From SAR324 cluster bacterium (GTDB taxonomy: Bacteria; SAR324; NAC60-12), in NCBI GenBank assembly GCA_015231825.1, contig JADGAV010000002.1:309030-373029 (forward strand): a DNA stretch of 64,000 nt, written 5' to 3'. Within the stretch, counting starts at the first letter, position 1. The number at the start of each line of letters is the position of its first letter. Positions 42,067 through 52,591 of this stretch are shown piece after piece. The translations under genes and the position numbers were made by a program. Under the pieces are notes generated by a model. That model did no database searches. It saw only the letters and a program-made list of their open reading frames with translations, and had not been told where the DNA came from.

Positions 42067-43989
42067 ATGACGAATTCCCGAAATTTCGTAATCGGCACCA
42101 GCGGCCATATTGATCACGGCAAAACAACGCTCGTAAAGGCATTAACCGGTGTTGATCCTGATCGTCTTGCAGAAGAAAAAAAGAGAGGAATTACCATCGA
42201 TTTGGGATTTGCTCACTATCGGGATGAGAAGGGCACGGAACTGTCTTTCATCGATGTGCCGGGGCACGAAAAATTCGTCCACAATATGCTTGCAGGAGCT
42301 GCCGGAATTGATGCGGTTCTCCTGGTAATAGCTGCCGACGATGGCGTGATGCCGCAAACGATAGAGCATTTGGAGATTTGCAATTTACTCAATATTTGTT
42401 CGGGCATGGTAGTCTTGACCCGATGTGATCTCGTTGAAGATCCCGAAATGATCGATCTCTGCAGGGAGGAAATACAAGAATTGGTGATCGGAACATTTTT
42501 GGAAAACGCCCCAATTGTCCCTGTTTCGGCGGTGTCAGGAGAAGGTTTGGATGTTCTTCGGCAGGAGTTGGCCGGATTATATCAAAAATTAAGACCGCAT
42601 GAAGTTGAAAAGCCTTTTCGATTCAGCGTTGATCGCTCGTTTACGATAAAGGGATTTGGAACCGTTGCCACGGGAACATTGCTCGTTGGGAAAATGAATA
42701 AAAATGATGAAGTTCATCAATTTCCTGCCCAAAAACCGGTAAGACTTCGGGGATTCCAGGTGCATGGTCATTCTGTTGAAGAAGTTGAAGCAGGACAACG
42801 TGTTGCAATCAATGTTGCAAACCTGAGCAAAGATGAAATTCAGCGGGGTGATCAGCTGGCCATGCCGGGCTCGCTGCTGACCAGTTATATCCTCAATGCA
42901 GAACTGCAGCTTTTGGAAAGTGCACCACGATCCTTGCAGCGAAGGGATCGGGTTCGTATATATTTAGGTACCCGAGAAGTGATGGGGCGCCTGGTTCCTC
43001 TTGAACAAAAGGTTTTTGAACCGGGAGGAATGCAGATTGTTCAATTTCGATTGGAACAACCCATTAGCAGTCGATTTGGCGATCGCTTTATAATCCGTAA
43101 CTTTTCTCCTGTTTATACCCTGGGCGGGGGTCGGGTTATTGACCCTTCCCCCGGAAAATCTCGTCGAATCCGAACCGAGCTTCACGAACGTTTGAATGTT
43201 TTGCGTGGAGACGATCAGCAGTCAGCGGCTGAACAAGTCATTTATTTGCAATCTACTCGGGGCGTGTTGCTTCGTGAATTCACTGTTCGTACGGGGCTTT
43301 CTGAAAAACAGGCAAACAAAATTGTTCAGGACCTCGCTTCCCAAAGAATCGTCTTCTGTGTGGATCCCTCAGAAAAACGATACCTCCATGTTGATCATGT
43401 TGCACGGATTGGAGAATTCATTTGCCGCGTCATCAGGGCATTTCATCAAAAGTTTCCGGAAAGAGAAGGAATGACGAAAGCAGAACTTTCAGGAAAACTT
43501 TCCTTACTGTTTAAAACAGAAAAGGAAGTCGACCATCTGCTCAAGTATCTGGTGAAAACAAATGTCTTGGAAGATAATGAGCAATACTATCTCCTCCCTG
43601 GGCATCGGAAAAGCTTTTCTGAGGACAAGCAGCAACTGCTTGAAAAATGTCTGAGTGTTGTCAGGGAAGGAGGATTTCAACCTCCACGAAGAACTCATTT
43701 GTTTGAGCAGTGCGGGTTGGACGGAAAAGAAGGTGTCGCGATTCTCAAATTAGCGATTCACAATAATCTTTTGATTCGCATTACTGAAGATTTGTATTAT
43801 ACTCCAGAACAGTTAGCGGACATCGAATCACGTATCCGGAATCATTTTGATTCTCAAACGGAATTGACGGTGATTGAATTTAAAGATTTGCTCCAGATCA
43901 CTCGCAAACACGCCGTTGAACTGCTGGAATATTTTGACGGGAAACATATGACCCGTCGGGAAGACAATCACCGAATTTTGTACAAATAA
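42067..43989 (+). CDS. selB: Selenocysteine-specific elongation factor SelB
   Basis: A 640-aa translation factor that brings selenocysteyl-tRNA to UGA codons followed by a SECIS element. G-domain motifs: GHIDHGKTT (G1), GITIDLGF (G2 region), DVPGHEKF (G3) and LTRCD in place of the usual NKxD (G4). EF-Tu-like domains 2 and 3 follow, then a C-terminal half (about 370-640) of winged helices that bind the SECIS RNA, ending [11 protein letters not shown]. The window shows no selA, selC or selD. Its presence implies that selenoproteins exist elsewhere in the genome. Confidence 0.95.
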   Translation: MTNSRNFVIGTSGHIDHGKTTLVKALTGVDPDRLAEEKKRGITIDLGFAHYRDEKGTELSFIDVPGHEKFVHNMLAGAAGIDAVLLVIAADDGVMPQTIEHLEICNLLNICSGMVVLTRCDLVEDPEMIDLCREEIQELVIGTFLENAPIVPVSAVSGEGLDVLRQELAGLYQKLRPHEVEKPFRFSVDRSFTIKGFGTVATGTLLVGKMNKNDEVHQFPAQKPVRLRGFQVHGHSVEEVEAGQRVAINVANLSKDEIQRGDQLAMPGSLLTSYILNAELQLLESAPRSLQRRDRVRIYLGTREVMGRLVPLEQKVFEPGGMQIVQFRLEQPISSRFGDRFIIRNFSPVYTLGGGRVIDPSPGKSRRIRTELHERLNVLRGDDQQSAAEQVIYLQSTRGVLLREFTVRTGLSEKQANKIVQDLASQRIVFCVDPSEKRYLHVDHVARIGEFICRVIRAFHQKFPEREGMTKAELSGKLSLLFKTEKEVDHLLKYLVKTNVLEDNEQYYLLPGHRKSFSEDKQQLLEKCLSVVREGGFQPPRRTHLFEQCGLDGKEGVAILKLAIHNNLLIRITEDLYYTPEQLADIESRIRNHFDSQTELTVIEFKDLLQITRKHAVELLEYFDGKHMTRREDNHRILYK

Positions 43990-44035
43990 ATTGAATTGTT
44001 ATTCAGATGATCCTGAATGATGAAAGGAAATTCAA

Positions 44036-44191
44036 ATGATTGAAAAATTCATTCGGCCACAATCTCGATTTTTCATAAAATCACTTTTTAAGCGGAACTA
44101 TGATTCTTTTACAGATTCCGGTAAAAGTACGACGGATAAAATTGTAATGGTCGTTGATGTCGCAGTGATAGCTCTCATCATAATGCTATAA
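44036..44191 (+). CDS. Small 51-aa protein with C-terminal membrane helix
   Basis: Starts with MIEKFIRPQSR, has a basic and polar middle (FKRNYDSFTDSGKS) and ends in one hydrophobic helix (about 36-51, KIVMVVDVAVIALIIML). AAAGGA stands ten bases before the ATG, and the gene follows selB by 46 bases. The amphipathic front plus terminal helix is typical of small membrane proteins. No family is recognised. Confidence 0.5.
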   Translation: MIEKFIRPQSRFFIKSLFKRNYDSFTDSGKSTTDKIVMVVDVAVIALIIML

Positions 44192-44640
44192 GTGCAGACG
44201 GTCTGCTGTTCTTCACAGGAGACTCCGTTAAAACGGGGTTCGTTGGATTTCACTCTGGAGAGATTCGTCAAATCAGTGCGATCTTCCTTTGATCCGGAAT
44301 ATTTTAAAAATATATTGCGAGTTACCCCAAGGGGGGCTATTGTGGCGCGCCACTGCATTCAAGACACCAATCAATAGAGGAAATACGCCATAGGATTGGA
44401 AGTCTCCTCTAAAAATTTTTTGGAAATCGAACTTGCCTTTGTCTCTCGGTGAAAAAAATCAGCTCTCTGAGGCAATACACATTCCGACTTGATGGTTGGA
44501 GCTGGAAAAAAGGAGTTTTTCCGGAGTTGCATCGCATCCCTGTGGAAAATCCCCTCCAAATTCGAACTGAGTGTTTTCAAGAGCTTGTCCTTTGGGATTG
44601 CTCTTAAATTTGGTAAAAGAAAACAAAACATGAGGTCAAA
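44192..44640. other. 449-base region upstream of mreB without a clear gene
   Basis: Open frames on both strands here lack ribosome sites and protein-like composition. The region presumably holds the mreB promoter. Several short complementary segments exist (for example CAGACGGTCTG at about 44195), and I looked for selC, 6S, SRP and RNase P RNA signatures without success. Confidence 0.5.
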
Positions 44641-45684
44641 GTGAGTCTTTTTTCTTCCGTATCAAATTATTTTGCACACGATTTGGCAATTGATCTGGGA
44701 ACCGCCAATACCCTGGTTTATGTCAAAGGACAGGGGGTTGTTATTCGAGAACCCTCAGTTGTTGCAGTGCAGCATGACTCTAAAGGGGGTTATAAAGTTT
44801 TGGCCGTTGGTGAAGAGGCTAAACTCATGTTGGGCAGAACACCGGGAAATATCATGGCCATTCGCCCACTCAAGGACGGGGTTATTTCTGATTTTGATAT
44901 CACTCGGGAAATGCTCCGTCATTTTATTTATCAAGTCCAGAAAACCTATTCTTCATTTCTTCGTTTCAAGCCTCGCATTATCATTGCGGTTCCTTCTGGG
45001 ATTACACAAGTTGAGAGGAGAGCTGTAAGGGAATCGGCAGAGTCAGCCGGAGTCAAAGAGGTCTTTCTAATCGAAGAGCCGATGGCGGCTGCCATTGGTG
45101 CCGGATTGCCTATTACGGAAGCAAGCGGTAATATGATTGTGGATATTGGAGGAGGCACGACTGAAGTTGCCGTTATTTCCCTGGCAGGGATTGTTTACAG
45201 CGATTCTGCGCGCGTCGGTGGAGATGCGATGGACGATAACATCATCCAGTTTGTAAAAAAGAAATACAATTTGCTGATTGGAGAAAGAAGCGCGGAAGAA
45301 ATCAAAATCCAGCTTGGCTCTGCATTTAAACCGGATGAACCCAAAACACGAGAAATCAAAGGCCGAGACCTGGTGACGGGGATTCCCAAGACTTTGGTTT
45401 TAAGTGATGAAGAAATTCGAGAATCTATTTCTGATGTTTGTAATGAGATTGTACAAACAGTGCGTAATGCATTGGAACGCACTCCTCCGGAACTGGCATC
45501 TGACATCGTGGATAAAGGCATTGTTTTAGCTGGAGGAGGGTCACTGCTGGCTGGATTGGATATTCTATTGAGAGAGCAAACCGGGCTTCCTGTTTTTCAT
45601 GCGGAAGATCCTCTCTCTTGTGTGGCTATCGGGACCGGAAAAGTTTTGGATCAAATCGATTTACTTTCCTCAATTGCGTTGTGA
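44641..45684 (+). CDS. mreB: Rod-shape-determining actin-like protein MreB
   Basis: A 347-aa actin homologue. Phosphate-binding motifs are [14 protein letters not shown] (about 15-28) and [14 protein letters not shown] (about 167-180), with the adenosine loop [12 protein letters not shown] (about 297-308). It polymerises under the membrane and guides elongation. The start is GTG (44641) with GAGG six bases before. It heads the operon mreB-mreC-mreD-mrdA. Confidence 0.96.
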   Translation: MSLFSSVSNYFAHDLAIDLGTANTLVYVKGQGVVIREPSVVAVQHDSKGGYKVLAVGEEAKLMLGRTPGNIMAIRPLKDGVISDFDITREMLRHFIYQVQKTYSSFLRFKPRIIIAVPSGITQVERRAVRESAESAGVKEVFLIEEPMAAAIGAGLPITEASGNMIVDIGGGTTEVAVISLAGIVYSDSARVGGDAMDDNIIQFVKKKYNLLIGERSAEEIKIQLGSAFKPDEPKTREIKGRDLVTGIPKTLVLSDEEIRESISDVCNEIVQTVRNALERTPPELASDIVDKGIVLAGGGSLLAGLDILLREQTGLPVFHAEDPLSCVAIGTGKVLDQIDLLSSIAL

Positions 45685-45745
45685 AACTTCTTATTCCGAA
45701 TTGATCTCATCGTTTTGTGACGCTACTTTTGTTGATTCCTGAACA

Positions 45746-46591
45746 ATGTTTGATTTGATCAAGAAGCACCGCCTGCTTCTCGCCATTATTATCACGACCA
45801 TTGGAGCGCTCATATACCTTTTTGAAGTAGGAAAAAAACCGGAAAATTCCCGTGTCTCTACTTTGACTCAAACGCTCACTTTTCCTATTCAGATGTTGGT
45901 TCACACAGTCATTTCATTTTCTGCCGACATCACAGAATCCTATTTTTATTTGGTAGAGTTACGCAAAGAAAATAATGAATTGAAAAAGCAGATTTCTGCG
46001 TTAACCGAAGAAGTGAATCGATATATTGAAGAGTCCATTCAATACAATCGACTGAAAGTCCAATTAGAATTTGCAGAACAAAATCCTGATAAGAAAATTT
46101 TTGCAGAAGTGATTGGAGAATCTATCGACAATTTTCACCAAACTCTGCAGATCAACCGTGGTTCAGAACACGGGGTTAAACGCAATTTTGCTGTTATTTT
46201 GAAAGAAGGGGTCGTGGGGAGGATTGAAACAGTCACTCCCTATCAATCGACAGTACAATTGATTTTGGATCGACGCAGCCGATTTCCGGCAATCCTTCAG
46301 CGCACTCGTACCAAAGGATTAGTCTATGGCAACAGCAATGGCCTGGAGTTGAGAAGGATCCCGTTGCGAGGGGATGTTAAAGAAGGCGATCGGGTTGTAA
46401 CCAATGGTCTTAGCGGCTTGTTCCCTAAAGGAGTCCTCGTCGGAATCGTCAAAGAAATCAGTCACAATGATCACGAATTGTTTCAAACAGCGACATTAAA
46501 ACCAGTGGTAGAATTTGACAATATTGAAGGCGTTTTTGTGGTTCTAAAAAGTGTTTCTCAACTTCGTCAACCTCTATTTTCCGATAAATGA
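45746..46591 (+). CDS. mreC: Rod-shape-determining protein MreC
   Basis: A 281-aa bitopic membrane protein: an N-terminal helix at about residues 10-26, a coiled coil (about 70-115, ELRKENNELKKQISALTEEV) and two beta domains with IGESIDNFHQTLQINRGSEHGV and GDRVVTNGLSGLFPKGVLVG. It lies in the periplasm, binds PBP2 and links it to MreB. The stop overlaps the mreD start (ATGA). It follows mreB by 61 bases. Confidence 0.95.
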   Translation: MFDLIKKHRLLLAIIITTIGALIYLFEVGKKPENSRVSTLTQTLTFPIQMLVHTVISFSADITESYFYLVELRKENNELKKQISALTEEVNRYIEESIQYNRLKVQLEFAEQNPDKKIFAEVIGESIDNFHQTLQINRGSEHGVKRNFAVILKEGVVGRIETVTPYQSTVQLILDRRSRFPAILQRTRTKGLVYGNSNGLELRRIPLRGDVKEGDRVVTNGLSGLFPKGVLVGIVKEISHNDHELFQTATLKPVVEFDNIEGVFVVLKSVSQLRQPLFSDK

Positions 46592-47094
46592 CACATTTGC
46601 ATTGGTGGATTTCAGGAATCTTTGGTCTTTGGGTGCAAATCGCACTCAGTCATTACATGCGCATTATCGACTTAAAAATCAATATTGTGCTGATAGTCTT
46701 GCTCGTGATGACTCTTCGTTGGAAATCTCCCTTCCTCTTGTTTTACGGATTGGCTCTTGGCCTCATGTCAGATGCAAGTTCTCATTCTTTGATCGGAATC
46801 AATGGACTCTCATTTTTTTTAACACTCATTCTGACACGTTGGTTTGGTGAGTGGTTTTATGATAAAAATGTGATTTCCACGGTTTTTTTTGTTGGTATTT
46901 TATCTGTAATAGAAGGAGGAATTGCTTTAATATTGCTTAAATTGTTAACTCCTGATTTTCCATGGAATCTTCTTTTTTTCCAAAAGGTCGTTCCTTTATC
47001 AGTCATTCATGGATTGGTGTCACCTTTCTTTTTATGGGCACTAACAAGGTTCGAAAGATTCCTCCATTTGAAACCTGAAGAGAAACTTCCATAG
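46588..47094 (+). CDS. mreD: Rod-shape-determining protein MreD
   Basis: A 168-aa integral membrane protein of about five helices with LLVMTLRWKSPFLLFYGLALGLMSDASSHSLIGINGL (about 35-75), the MreD signature of a glycine-rich helix followed by D-x-x-S and G-x-x. It completes the MreBCD elongation complex. Its ATG overlaps the end of mreC and it is followed by mrdA after 31 bases. Confidence 0.9.
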   Translation: MTHLHWWISGIFGLWVQIALSHYMRIIDLKINIVLIVLLVMTLRWKSPFLLFYGLALGLMSDASSHSLIGINGLSFFLTLILTRWFGEWFYDKNVISTVFFVGILSVIEGGIALILLKLLTPDFPWNLLFFQKVVPLSVIHGLVSPFFLWALTRFERFLHLKPEEKLP

Positions 47095-47125
47095 TTTTGA
47101 TGTTTTAAAAATCTGAACACGGCTT

Positions 47126-48997
47126 ATGAATTCCGACCCACTTGCTCCTGAAGAACTTCAGCTTTTCCGGACTCGGACGACAATTATCGTTATCGTGATC
47201 GCCCTGATTTTTTCGCTTTTGGCATCGCGACTCTGGTATCTGCAGATTGTTATGGGTAATGAGAATTCGGAACGTTCACTTGGAAATCGGATTCGTTTGA
47301 TACCGCAAGCGGCCCCACGAGGCGTGATTTACGACCGAAATGGAGTGGCAATCGCTGACAATCGGCCTGCCTATCAACTGCAGTTGATTCGAGAAGATTC
47401 CCCAGATTTGGAACGAACATTACGGAATCTGTCTAAAGCACTCAATATTCCTCACGCATCTCTGCTGAAAAAACTGGAAGACCATCGGCATCAAGCGAGG
47501 TTTAAACCCATAATTTTGGAGGAGGATCTCGAATATAAAAAAGCGGCAATCATCGAAACATACCAGGAGGATTTTCCCGGAATCTCAATTGTGGTGCAAT
47601 CCAGGCGATTTTATCCACACAATAAAATCGCTGCACATGTGCTGGGCTATGTTGGCGTTCGTAATGAAGAACAAAAAAGGAAATTGTCGAAAAATCAGCT
47701 CAGCTCTGGACAAATTATCGGGCAGGCCAGTACCGAACTGATTCATAATGAAACTTTGATCGGGACTGATGGGGGAAAACAAATTGAGGTAGACTATGTC
47801 GGACGTGAACTACGAATCATGAACAAACCAGTGGCTCCAGTCCCCGGACGTGACACCTATTTGACTATTGACACGAGGATTCAGCGATTTATCCATAGCA
47901 TTATGAGAGGTGAAAGCGGTGCGGTTGTCGTTATGCGTCCCAAAACGGGAGAAATACTGGCAATGGGAAGCTTCCCGAATTTCAACCCCAACTTGTTTGC
48001 CGCCGGCATCAATCGAAAAAACTGGAACAGATTGATGAACAACCCCGATAAGCCGCTTCAAAATAAAGCTATTCAAGGAACCTATTCCCCGGGTTCGATG
48101 TTTAAACTTGTCACGGCATACGCGGGATTGGAGCAAAAAATAATCTCTCCTGAAACAACCTATTTTTGCCCCGGTTACTATAATTTGAAAGGTGGAAAGG
48201 CTTCTTATGCCTGTTGGAAACAGGGTGGACACGGAGTGGTTGATTTAACAAAGGCGATTCGAGAATCCTGTAATGTGTTTTTTTATCACGTCGCTGTAGA
48301 AATGGGAGTGGATACCCTTCACGATTATGCCCAAAAATTTGGTTTTGGAGTTAAAACAGGAATCAATCTCGTCAATGAGAAGTCGGGACTGGTGCCCAAC
48401 AGCGACTGGAAATTGGAAACCTTCGGGGAGCGTTGGTATGCAGGCGAAACTCCTCCTGTCGCCATCGGACAAGGAGCGGTATCGGTTACTCCTCTTCAAA
48501 TTGTGAATTTCATTAATATTATTGCGAACAATGGCAAAGTGATCCAACCCCATTTGTTGTTAGAAAAAGAGTCTGAATTTCAAAATTTGGATCTCAATCA
48601 GGAATATCTGGAATTAATTCGCAAAGGAATGACGGAAGTGGTCAATGATCCCCACGGCACGGCAAAAGGGGTGCGTTCCAAGATTTGGACTATTGGGGCT
48701 AAAACTGGAACAGTACAGGTCATCAGTAAGAAAACGAGAAAAACTCTAGATGAAGAACAATTGAAGCTAAAAAAATATCAAAATCATGCCTGGGTGGTTG
48801 CTTTTGGGCCCGTTGAGGATCCAGAGCTTTCTGTAGCGGTTCTCATTGAACACGGCAAAAAGAGTTCCTATGCTGTTCCCTTCGCAAAGAAAATATTCGA
48901 CTACTATATTGAAAATTATTATCTCCCCCGCCGAGCAGCTCTAAATGATTTGGAATCTCAACCCCTCGCTCAGCGTTTGCAGGCTGCATTTCAGTAA
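47126..48997 (+). CDS. mrdA: Penicillin-binding protein 2 (MrdA)
   Basis: A 623-aa class B PBP: a single membrane anchor at residues about 17-40, the dimerisation/pedestal domain (GVIYDRNGVAIADN near 63), and a transpeptidase domain with SPGSMFKL (active-site serine in SxxK, about 326), SCN (about 378) and KTGT (about 529). It forms peptide cross-links during side-wall elongation. Placed after mreBCD as usual; rodA, its normal follower, is absent and Maf follows. Confidence 0.96.
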   Translation: MNSDPLAPEELQLFRTRTTIIVIVIALIFSLLASRLWYLQIVMGNENSERSLGNRIRLIPQAAPRGVIYDRNGVAIADNRPAYQLQLIREDSPDLERTLRNLSKALNIPHASLLKKLEDHRHQARFKPIILEEDLEYKKAAIIETYQEDFPGISIVVQSRRFYPHNKIAAHVLGYVGVRNEEQKRKLSKNQLSSGQIIGQASTELIHNETLIGTDGGKQIEVDYVGRELRIMNKPVAPVPGRDTYLTIDTRIQRFIHSIMRGESGAVVVMRPKTGEILAMGSFPNFNPNLFAAGINRKNWNRLMNNPDKPLQNKAIQGTYSPGSMFKLVTAYAGLEQKIISPETTYFCPGYYNLKGGKASYACWKQGGHGVVDLTKAIRESCNVFFYHVAVEMGVDTLHDYAQKFGFGVKTGINLVNEKSGLVPNSDWKLETFGERWYAGETPPVAIGQGAVSVTPLQIVNFINIIANNGKVIQPHLLLEKESEFQNLDLNQEYLELIRKGMTEVVNDPHGTAKGVRSKIWTIGAKTGTVQVISKKTRKTLDEEQLKLKKYQNHAWVVAFGPVEDPELSVAVLIEHGKKSSYAVPFAKKIFDYYIENYYLPRRAALNDLESQPLAQRLQAAFQ

Positions 48998-49052
48998 AAT
49001 CACATAGTTAGCCAATTGAATCTCATTTCCACTGATACTTTTGCTCCGGTTT

Positions 49053-49652
49053 ATGATCGTACAGAATCGCAAATTATGCTTGGGTTCGTCTTCTCCAAGA
49101 AGACATGAATTATTACGAAGATACGGCTTGGAATTTGACTTTTATTCGCCTGATATTGATGAAGTCCAATTTGCTGGTGAGGCAGTCAGGTCTTTTGGAT
49201 TGCGAATGGTTTATGAAAAGGCGAAAAAAGGATGCCATCAACATGGCGATGCGATAATCCTGGCAGGTGATACCATCGTCTACCATGATCATCAGGTTTT
49301 GGGAAAACCAATTGACAGGGAAGATGCACAACGAATATTATTCAGGCTGAGCGGACAATGGCATCAAGTTTATTCTGCCTATATTCTTTATGATGCACAA
49401 TCTGGAAAATATATTGACGCTTGCCTCTGCACCTCTGTCAAATTCAAAGCACTTTCTTCAGAATGGATTGAATGGTATACCGGAATAGAAGAACCGATGG
49501 ACAAAGCAGGAGCCTATTCTATCCAAGGATTAGGAACTGTCATGGTTGAAGAAATTCGTGGTTCCTACAACACCGTGGTGGGATTTCCTATAGAAGATAT
49601 TTTCTGGCATCTTCTAAACGAAAAATGGATTGAGATTTCCAACGAAAAATAA
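49053..49652 (+). CDS. maf: Maf-family nucleotide pyrophosphatase
   Basis: A 199-aa house-cleaning NTP pyrophosphatase. The N-terminal motif LCLGSSSPRRHELL (7-20), the catalytic ILAGDTIVYHD (about 70-80) with the base aspartate, GKPIDREDAQRIL and GAYSIQGLG (about 157) are all present. The ATG at 49053 is preferred over the TTG 12 bases upstream because it starts at the family's standard point. It hydrolyses dTTP/UTP or modified nucleotides; which subtype cannot be told. Confidence 0.92.
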   Translation: MIVQNRKLCLGSSSPRRHELLRRYGLEFDFYSPDIDEVQFAGEAVRSFGLRMVYEKAKKGCHQHGDAIILAGDTIVYHDHQVLGKPIDREDAQRILFRLSGQWHQVYSAYILYDAQSGKYIDACLCTSVKFKALSSEWIEWYTGIEEPMDKAGAYSIQGLGTVMVEEIRGSYNTVVGFPIEDIFWHLLNEKWIEISNEK

Positions 49653-49694
49653 TTGTAGCTTGATAAAAAGTATACTTTTCATTTGTTTCAATTT

Positions 49695-50720
49695 ATGAAA
49701 AATTTTATTGCACGAAGTCAACTCCGCTTTTCCGGTCTCCTCCTTTCATCCTTGATGCTTTCCTCTTCATTAGCTTTTGCCTTTGATCAAGAAGATCCAA
49801 TTCCTCCGTCCACCTGGAGGATTAAAACCGTCGTGCAGACCACTCCAGCTTATGAAAAGGCAAGGGGACACAGTGGAAAAGTTGTTCCACTCCAGGATTT
49901 GATAATACGGGACCACGAGGTACGCAAACGAATTGAAGGGAAACTGATTCGCGAAGAAAAAAAGTTCGAGTTTGATATTCTATACGGGTTGACAGAGGAG
50001 TGGTACTTCTCAGCAAAAATCCCCTTTTGGCAAAAAAAACAGACGTCGAACCTCAAAATCACTGCTGCCGGTGCAGATTTAGATTTGGAATCTAAAATTT
50101 TAAAAATAGAAAAAAATCTTCAAACCGAAGAGGTGCAGGGACTGGGAGACATAGGGTTTCAAACAATTTACATGTTCAGTCGCAGCAATTCACATTTTTA
50201 CCGTGGGGCTTTGGGGGTGCAGCTACCGACAGGATCAGCCGGAACTCCTCGCGGGATTTTTCCAATTGCCATCGGAGACCGTCAGTTCGATTTGCTTGCT
50301 AATCTGAACTACAGCCATTATCCAGGCTCAATCGCGGGACTTCGTCAAAATTTTCGTGGTGAATTACTCGTAAGCCTCGAGGGACGTCGTGAAACACTGG
50401 ATGGTCAATCAGGGGCTTATACGGGAGGAAATATGTTTGATCTACGCTATTCTTTGAATTATGAAAGCGATAATTCATTTTTCGGCGGGGAAATTCAGCA
50501 TTTTCTTGGAACTGGAAGCGGAATCGCTGCTGAACAGCAGGATGATTCTTTTTTTCAGGATACTGTTCATTTGATGGTGGGCTACGGCAATCTTTCTGAT
50601 TTGGAAAAATCGCCACTTGCACTTCCCTTTCAAATTCGATTGGGATGGAGTTATCCTTTCCAGGGGCAAAACATCCCGTTGAATCCAAGCATGCAATTGA
50701 TGGGACTTTTTTACTTTTAA
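49695..50720 (+). CDS. Predicted outer-membrane beta-barrel protein
   Basis: A 341-aa exported protein with a signal peptide (about 1-30, LLLSSLMLSSSLAFAF) and alternating beta strands such as EFDILYGLTEEWYFSAKIPF, HFYRGALGVQLPTGSAG and FDLRYSLNYESDNSFFGGEI. It ends in phenylalanine (LMGLFYF), as beta-barrel outer-membrane proteins usually do. It resembles the MetA-pathway/DUF3187-type proteins, but I cannot fix the family. It follows Maf and precedes AroB, with no functional link apparent. Confidence 0.75.
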   Translation: MKNFIARSQLRFSGLLLSSLMLSSSLAFAFDQEDPIPPSTWRIKTVVQTTPAYEKARGHSGKVVPLQDLIIRDHEVRKRIEGKLIREEKKFEFDILYGLTEEWYFSAKIPFWQKKQTSNLKITAAGADLDLESKILKIEKNLQTEEVQGLGDIGFQTIYMFSRSNSHFYRGALGVQLPTGSAGTPRGIFPIAIGDRQFDLLANLNYSHYPGSIAGLRQNFRGELLVSLEGRRETLDGQSGAYTGGNMFDLRYSLNYESDNSFFGGEIQHFLGTGSGIAAEQQDDSFFQDTVHLMVGYGNLSDLEKSPLALPFQIRLGWSYPFQGQNIPLNPSMQLMGLFYF

Positions 50721-50737
50721 ATATCAGTAATAGGTAA

Positions 50738-51856
50738 ATGAAAACAGTAGTTGTTAAAATCCCTGGATATGAATATTCGATTGCAATCGGGTCTCAGATA
50801 TTAAGCCAAAACTTGTCGGAAGCCGTTCTTAAATCCGGCACGGATTTCGTGATTGTAGTTACCAACTCTTCACTTCACAAACTATATCCAAACCATGTAC
50901 CGCTTTGCTTGGAAAAGACCCGCATTCCGGTCGAAACTTGTATTCTCCCCGATGGAGAACAGTATAAAAACCTCGAAACGCTCAATCAAATCTATAATTT
51001 TCTGCTAGAAAAACGTGCCAATCGTAAAACACTCCTGATCGCTTTTGGAGGAGGTGTACTTGGGGACATGACTGGCTTTGCTGCGGCCACTTATATGCGC
51101 GGAATCGATTATATCCAGATTCCTACCACCCTTCTGTCTCAAGTTGACAGCAGTATCGGCGGAAAGACAGCTGTCAATCATCCTCTTGGGAAAAATATGA
51201 TTGGGGCTTTCAAACAGCCGATCTTTGTTTGTATGGAATCGGATTTTTTAAAAACTCTGCCTCCCAGAGAACTGAAAGCCGGATTTTTCGAGTTGATCAA
51301 ACATGGTATTATCCATGATTCGTCTCTGTTTTCTTTTCTTCGAGAGCACTCAGGTGCCTTAGATCCGCTTAATCTTTCTGTTTTGGAACAGGCCATCGAG
51401 TCCTCCTGTCAGGTGAAAGCTCGAATTGTTGAAAAGGACGAAAAAGAAAAAGGACTGAGAGCGACGCTCAATTTCGGCCACACCCTGGGACATTTAATTG
51501 AGACGCACACGAACTATTCAAGCTATCTTCACGGAGAGGCTGTTGGTGTGGGGATGGTGTTTGCTGCATTTGTATCCTATGAGCTGAAATACTTAACAGA
51601 GCCTACTTTTCAACAAATCATTTCATTTTTGAAACCATTCATTACCCCAGTTGTCTTACCATCTCTGAACTTTGAAGCATTTCAGGAATTGATCATGCAC
51701 GATAAAAAATTTGAAAAAGATTCTGTAAATTTCATCATGATCAGTGGAATTGGACAAAGCTTCATTCAGGAAGATACTTCACCCAAACTGCTCTGGAGGA
51801 TTTTTAAAAAGTTTATTGAGTCCTATCCCTGGGCCTGCCAGGTCCAAAATAATTGA
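50738..51856 (+). CDS. aroB: 3-dehydroquinate synthase
   Basis: A 372-aa NAD- and metal-dependent enzyme that makes 3-dehydroquinate from DAHP in the shikimate pathway. Motifs: ILPDGEQYKN (69-78), AFGGGVLGDMTGFAAATYMRG (about 100-121), PTTLLSQVDSSIGGKTAVNHP (about 127-147), GFFELIKHG, and the zinc-binding NFGHTLGH (about 244) and LHGEAVGVGM (about 262). All catalytic lysines expected are visible. The tmk gene follows after 48 bases. Confidence 0.96.
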   Translation: MKTVVVKIPGYEYSIAIGSQILSQNLSEAVLKSGTDFVIVVTNSSLHKLYPNHVPLCLEKTRIPVETCILPDGEQYKNLETLNQIYNFLLEKRANRKTLLIAFGGGVLGDMTGFAAATYMRGIDYIQIPTTLLSQVDSSIGGKTAVNHPLGKNMIGAFKQPIFVCMESDFLKTLPPRELKAGFFELIKHGIIHDSSLFSFLREHSGALDPLNLSVLEQAIESSCQVKARIVEKDEKEKGLRATLNFGHTLGHLIETHTNYSSYLHGEAVGVGMVFAAFVSYELKYLTEPTFQQIISFLKPFITPVVLPSLNFEAFQELIMHDKKFEKDSVNFIMISGIGQSFIQEDTSPKLLWRIFKKFIESYPWACQVQNN

Positions 51857-51904
51857 CCCAACAATAAATCTGTTTTTCATACTTTTTGGATTCCATAACA
51901 AACA

Positions 51905-52591
51905 ATGAACCCGTTGAATTCGAATCGAAACTCAGCAATGCAAAGAGATGGACAAGGCTTTTTTATTGCTTTTGAAGGGTTGGATGGCTGTGGGAAGACG
52001 ACTCAGCTCAAGAAAACTGCAGATTGGTTGTGCCAGGAAGGAATTTCGGTCCTCTGTACCCGCGAACCTGGCGGAACTGAAGTTGGCAAAAATATCCGCT
52101 CTATCCTTTTGGATCCGGCAAATTCTAATCTCGTCGATCAAAGCGAATTGCTTCTGTATCTTGCAGATAGAATACAGCATCTTCAAGAATGTATTCTACC
52201 TGCAAAGCGGGCTGGCAAAGTAGTATTGTGTGATCGTTTCCATGATGCAACTGTGGCTTACCAGGGATATGGCAGACAATTGGATTTGACAGGGATTCAT
52301 TCTATTGTCCAGAAATGGATTGCTCCACACTATCCCGAAATTACAGTACTTCTGGAAATTGCACCTGAAATTGCGATTCGACGCATTAAACAGCATGGAG
52401 AAATTGGAGATCGATTGGAGCAGGAATCGGCGCTTTTTTTCCGAAGAGTGTCGGCAGGCTATCGAACGCTCGTAGAAAAAATGCCTGATCGCTTTATTTG
52501 CGTGGATGCAACAGAGTCAATTGAGACAATTCATCAAAAAATTGTTTCTGATTTGTCAAAAATATTGAAATTGAAGTCTTCGGTTTCATGA
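51905..52591 (+). CDS. tmk: Thymidylate kinase
   Basis: A 228-aa kinase that phosphorylates dTMP to dTDP. The P-loop is FEGLDGCGKTTQLK (about 23-36), the DRY-like motif VVLCDRFHDATVAYQGYGR is at about 104-122, and the LID region follows. The first in-frame ATG gives an 11-residue extension over MQRDGQGF at 51938, either start being possible. Its end overlaps the convergent DUF3015 gene by six bases. Confidence 0.95.
   Translation: MNPLNSNRNSAMQRDGQGFFIAFEGLDGCGKTTQLKKTADWLCQEGISVLCTREPGGTEVGKNIRSILLDPANSNLVDQSELLLYLADRIQHLQECILPAKRAGKVVLCDRFHDATVAYQGYGRQLDLTGIHSIVQKWIAPHYPEITVLLEIAPEIAIRRIKQHGEIGDRLEQESALFFRRVSAGYRTLVEKMPDRFICVDATESIETIHQKIVSDLSKILKLKSSVS

Noticed and set aside
44190-44300. 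Possible selenocysteine tRNA (selC) next to selB
   Set aside because: No acceptor/T-arm pair, no long variable arm and no TTCGA loop with matching stem could be assembled in this region on either strand.
44371-44631. 86-codon leftward frame upstream of mreB
   Set aside because: Serine- and phenylalanine-rich composition without a ribosome site; it overlaps the expected mreB promoter region.
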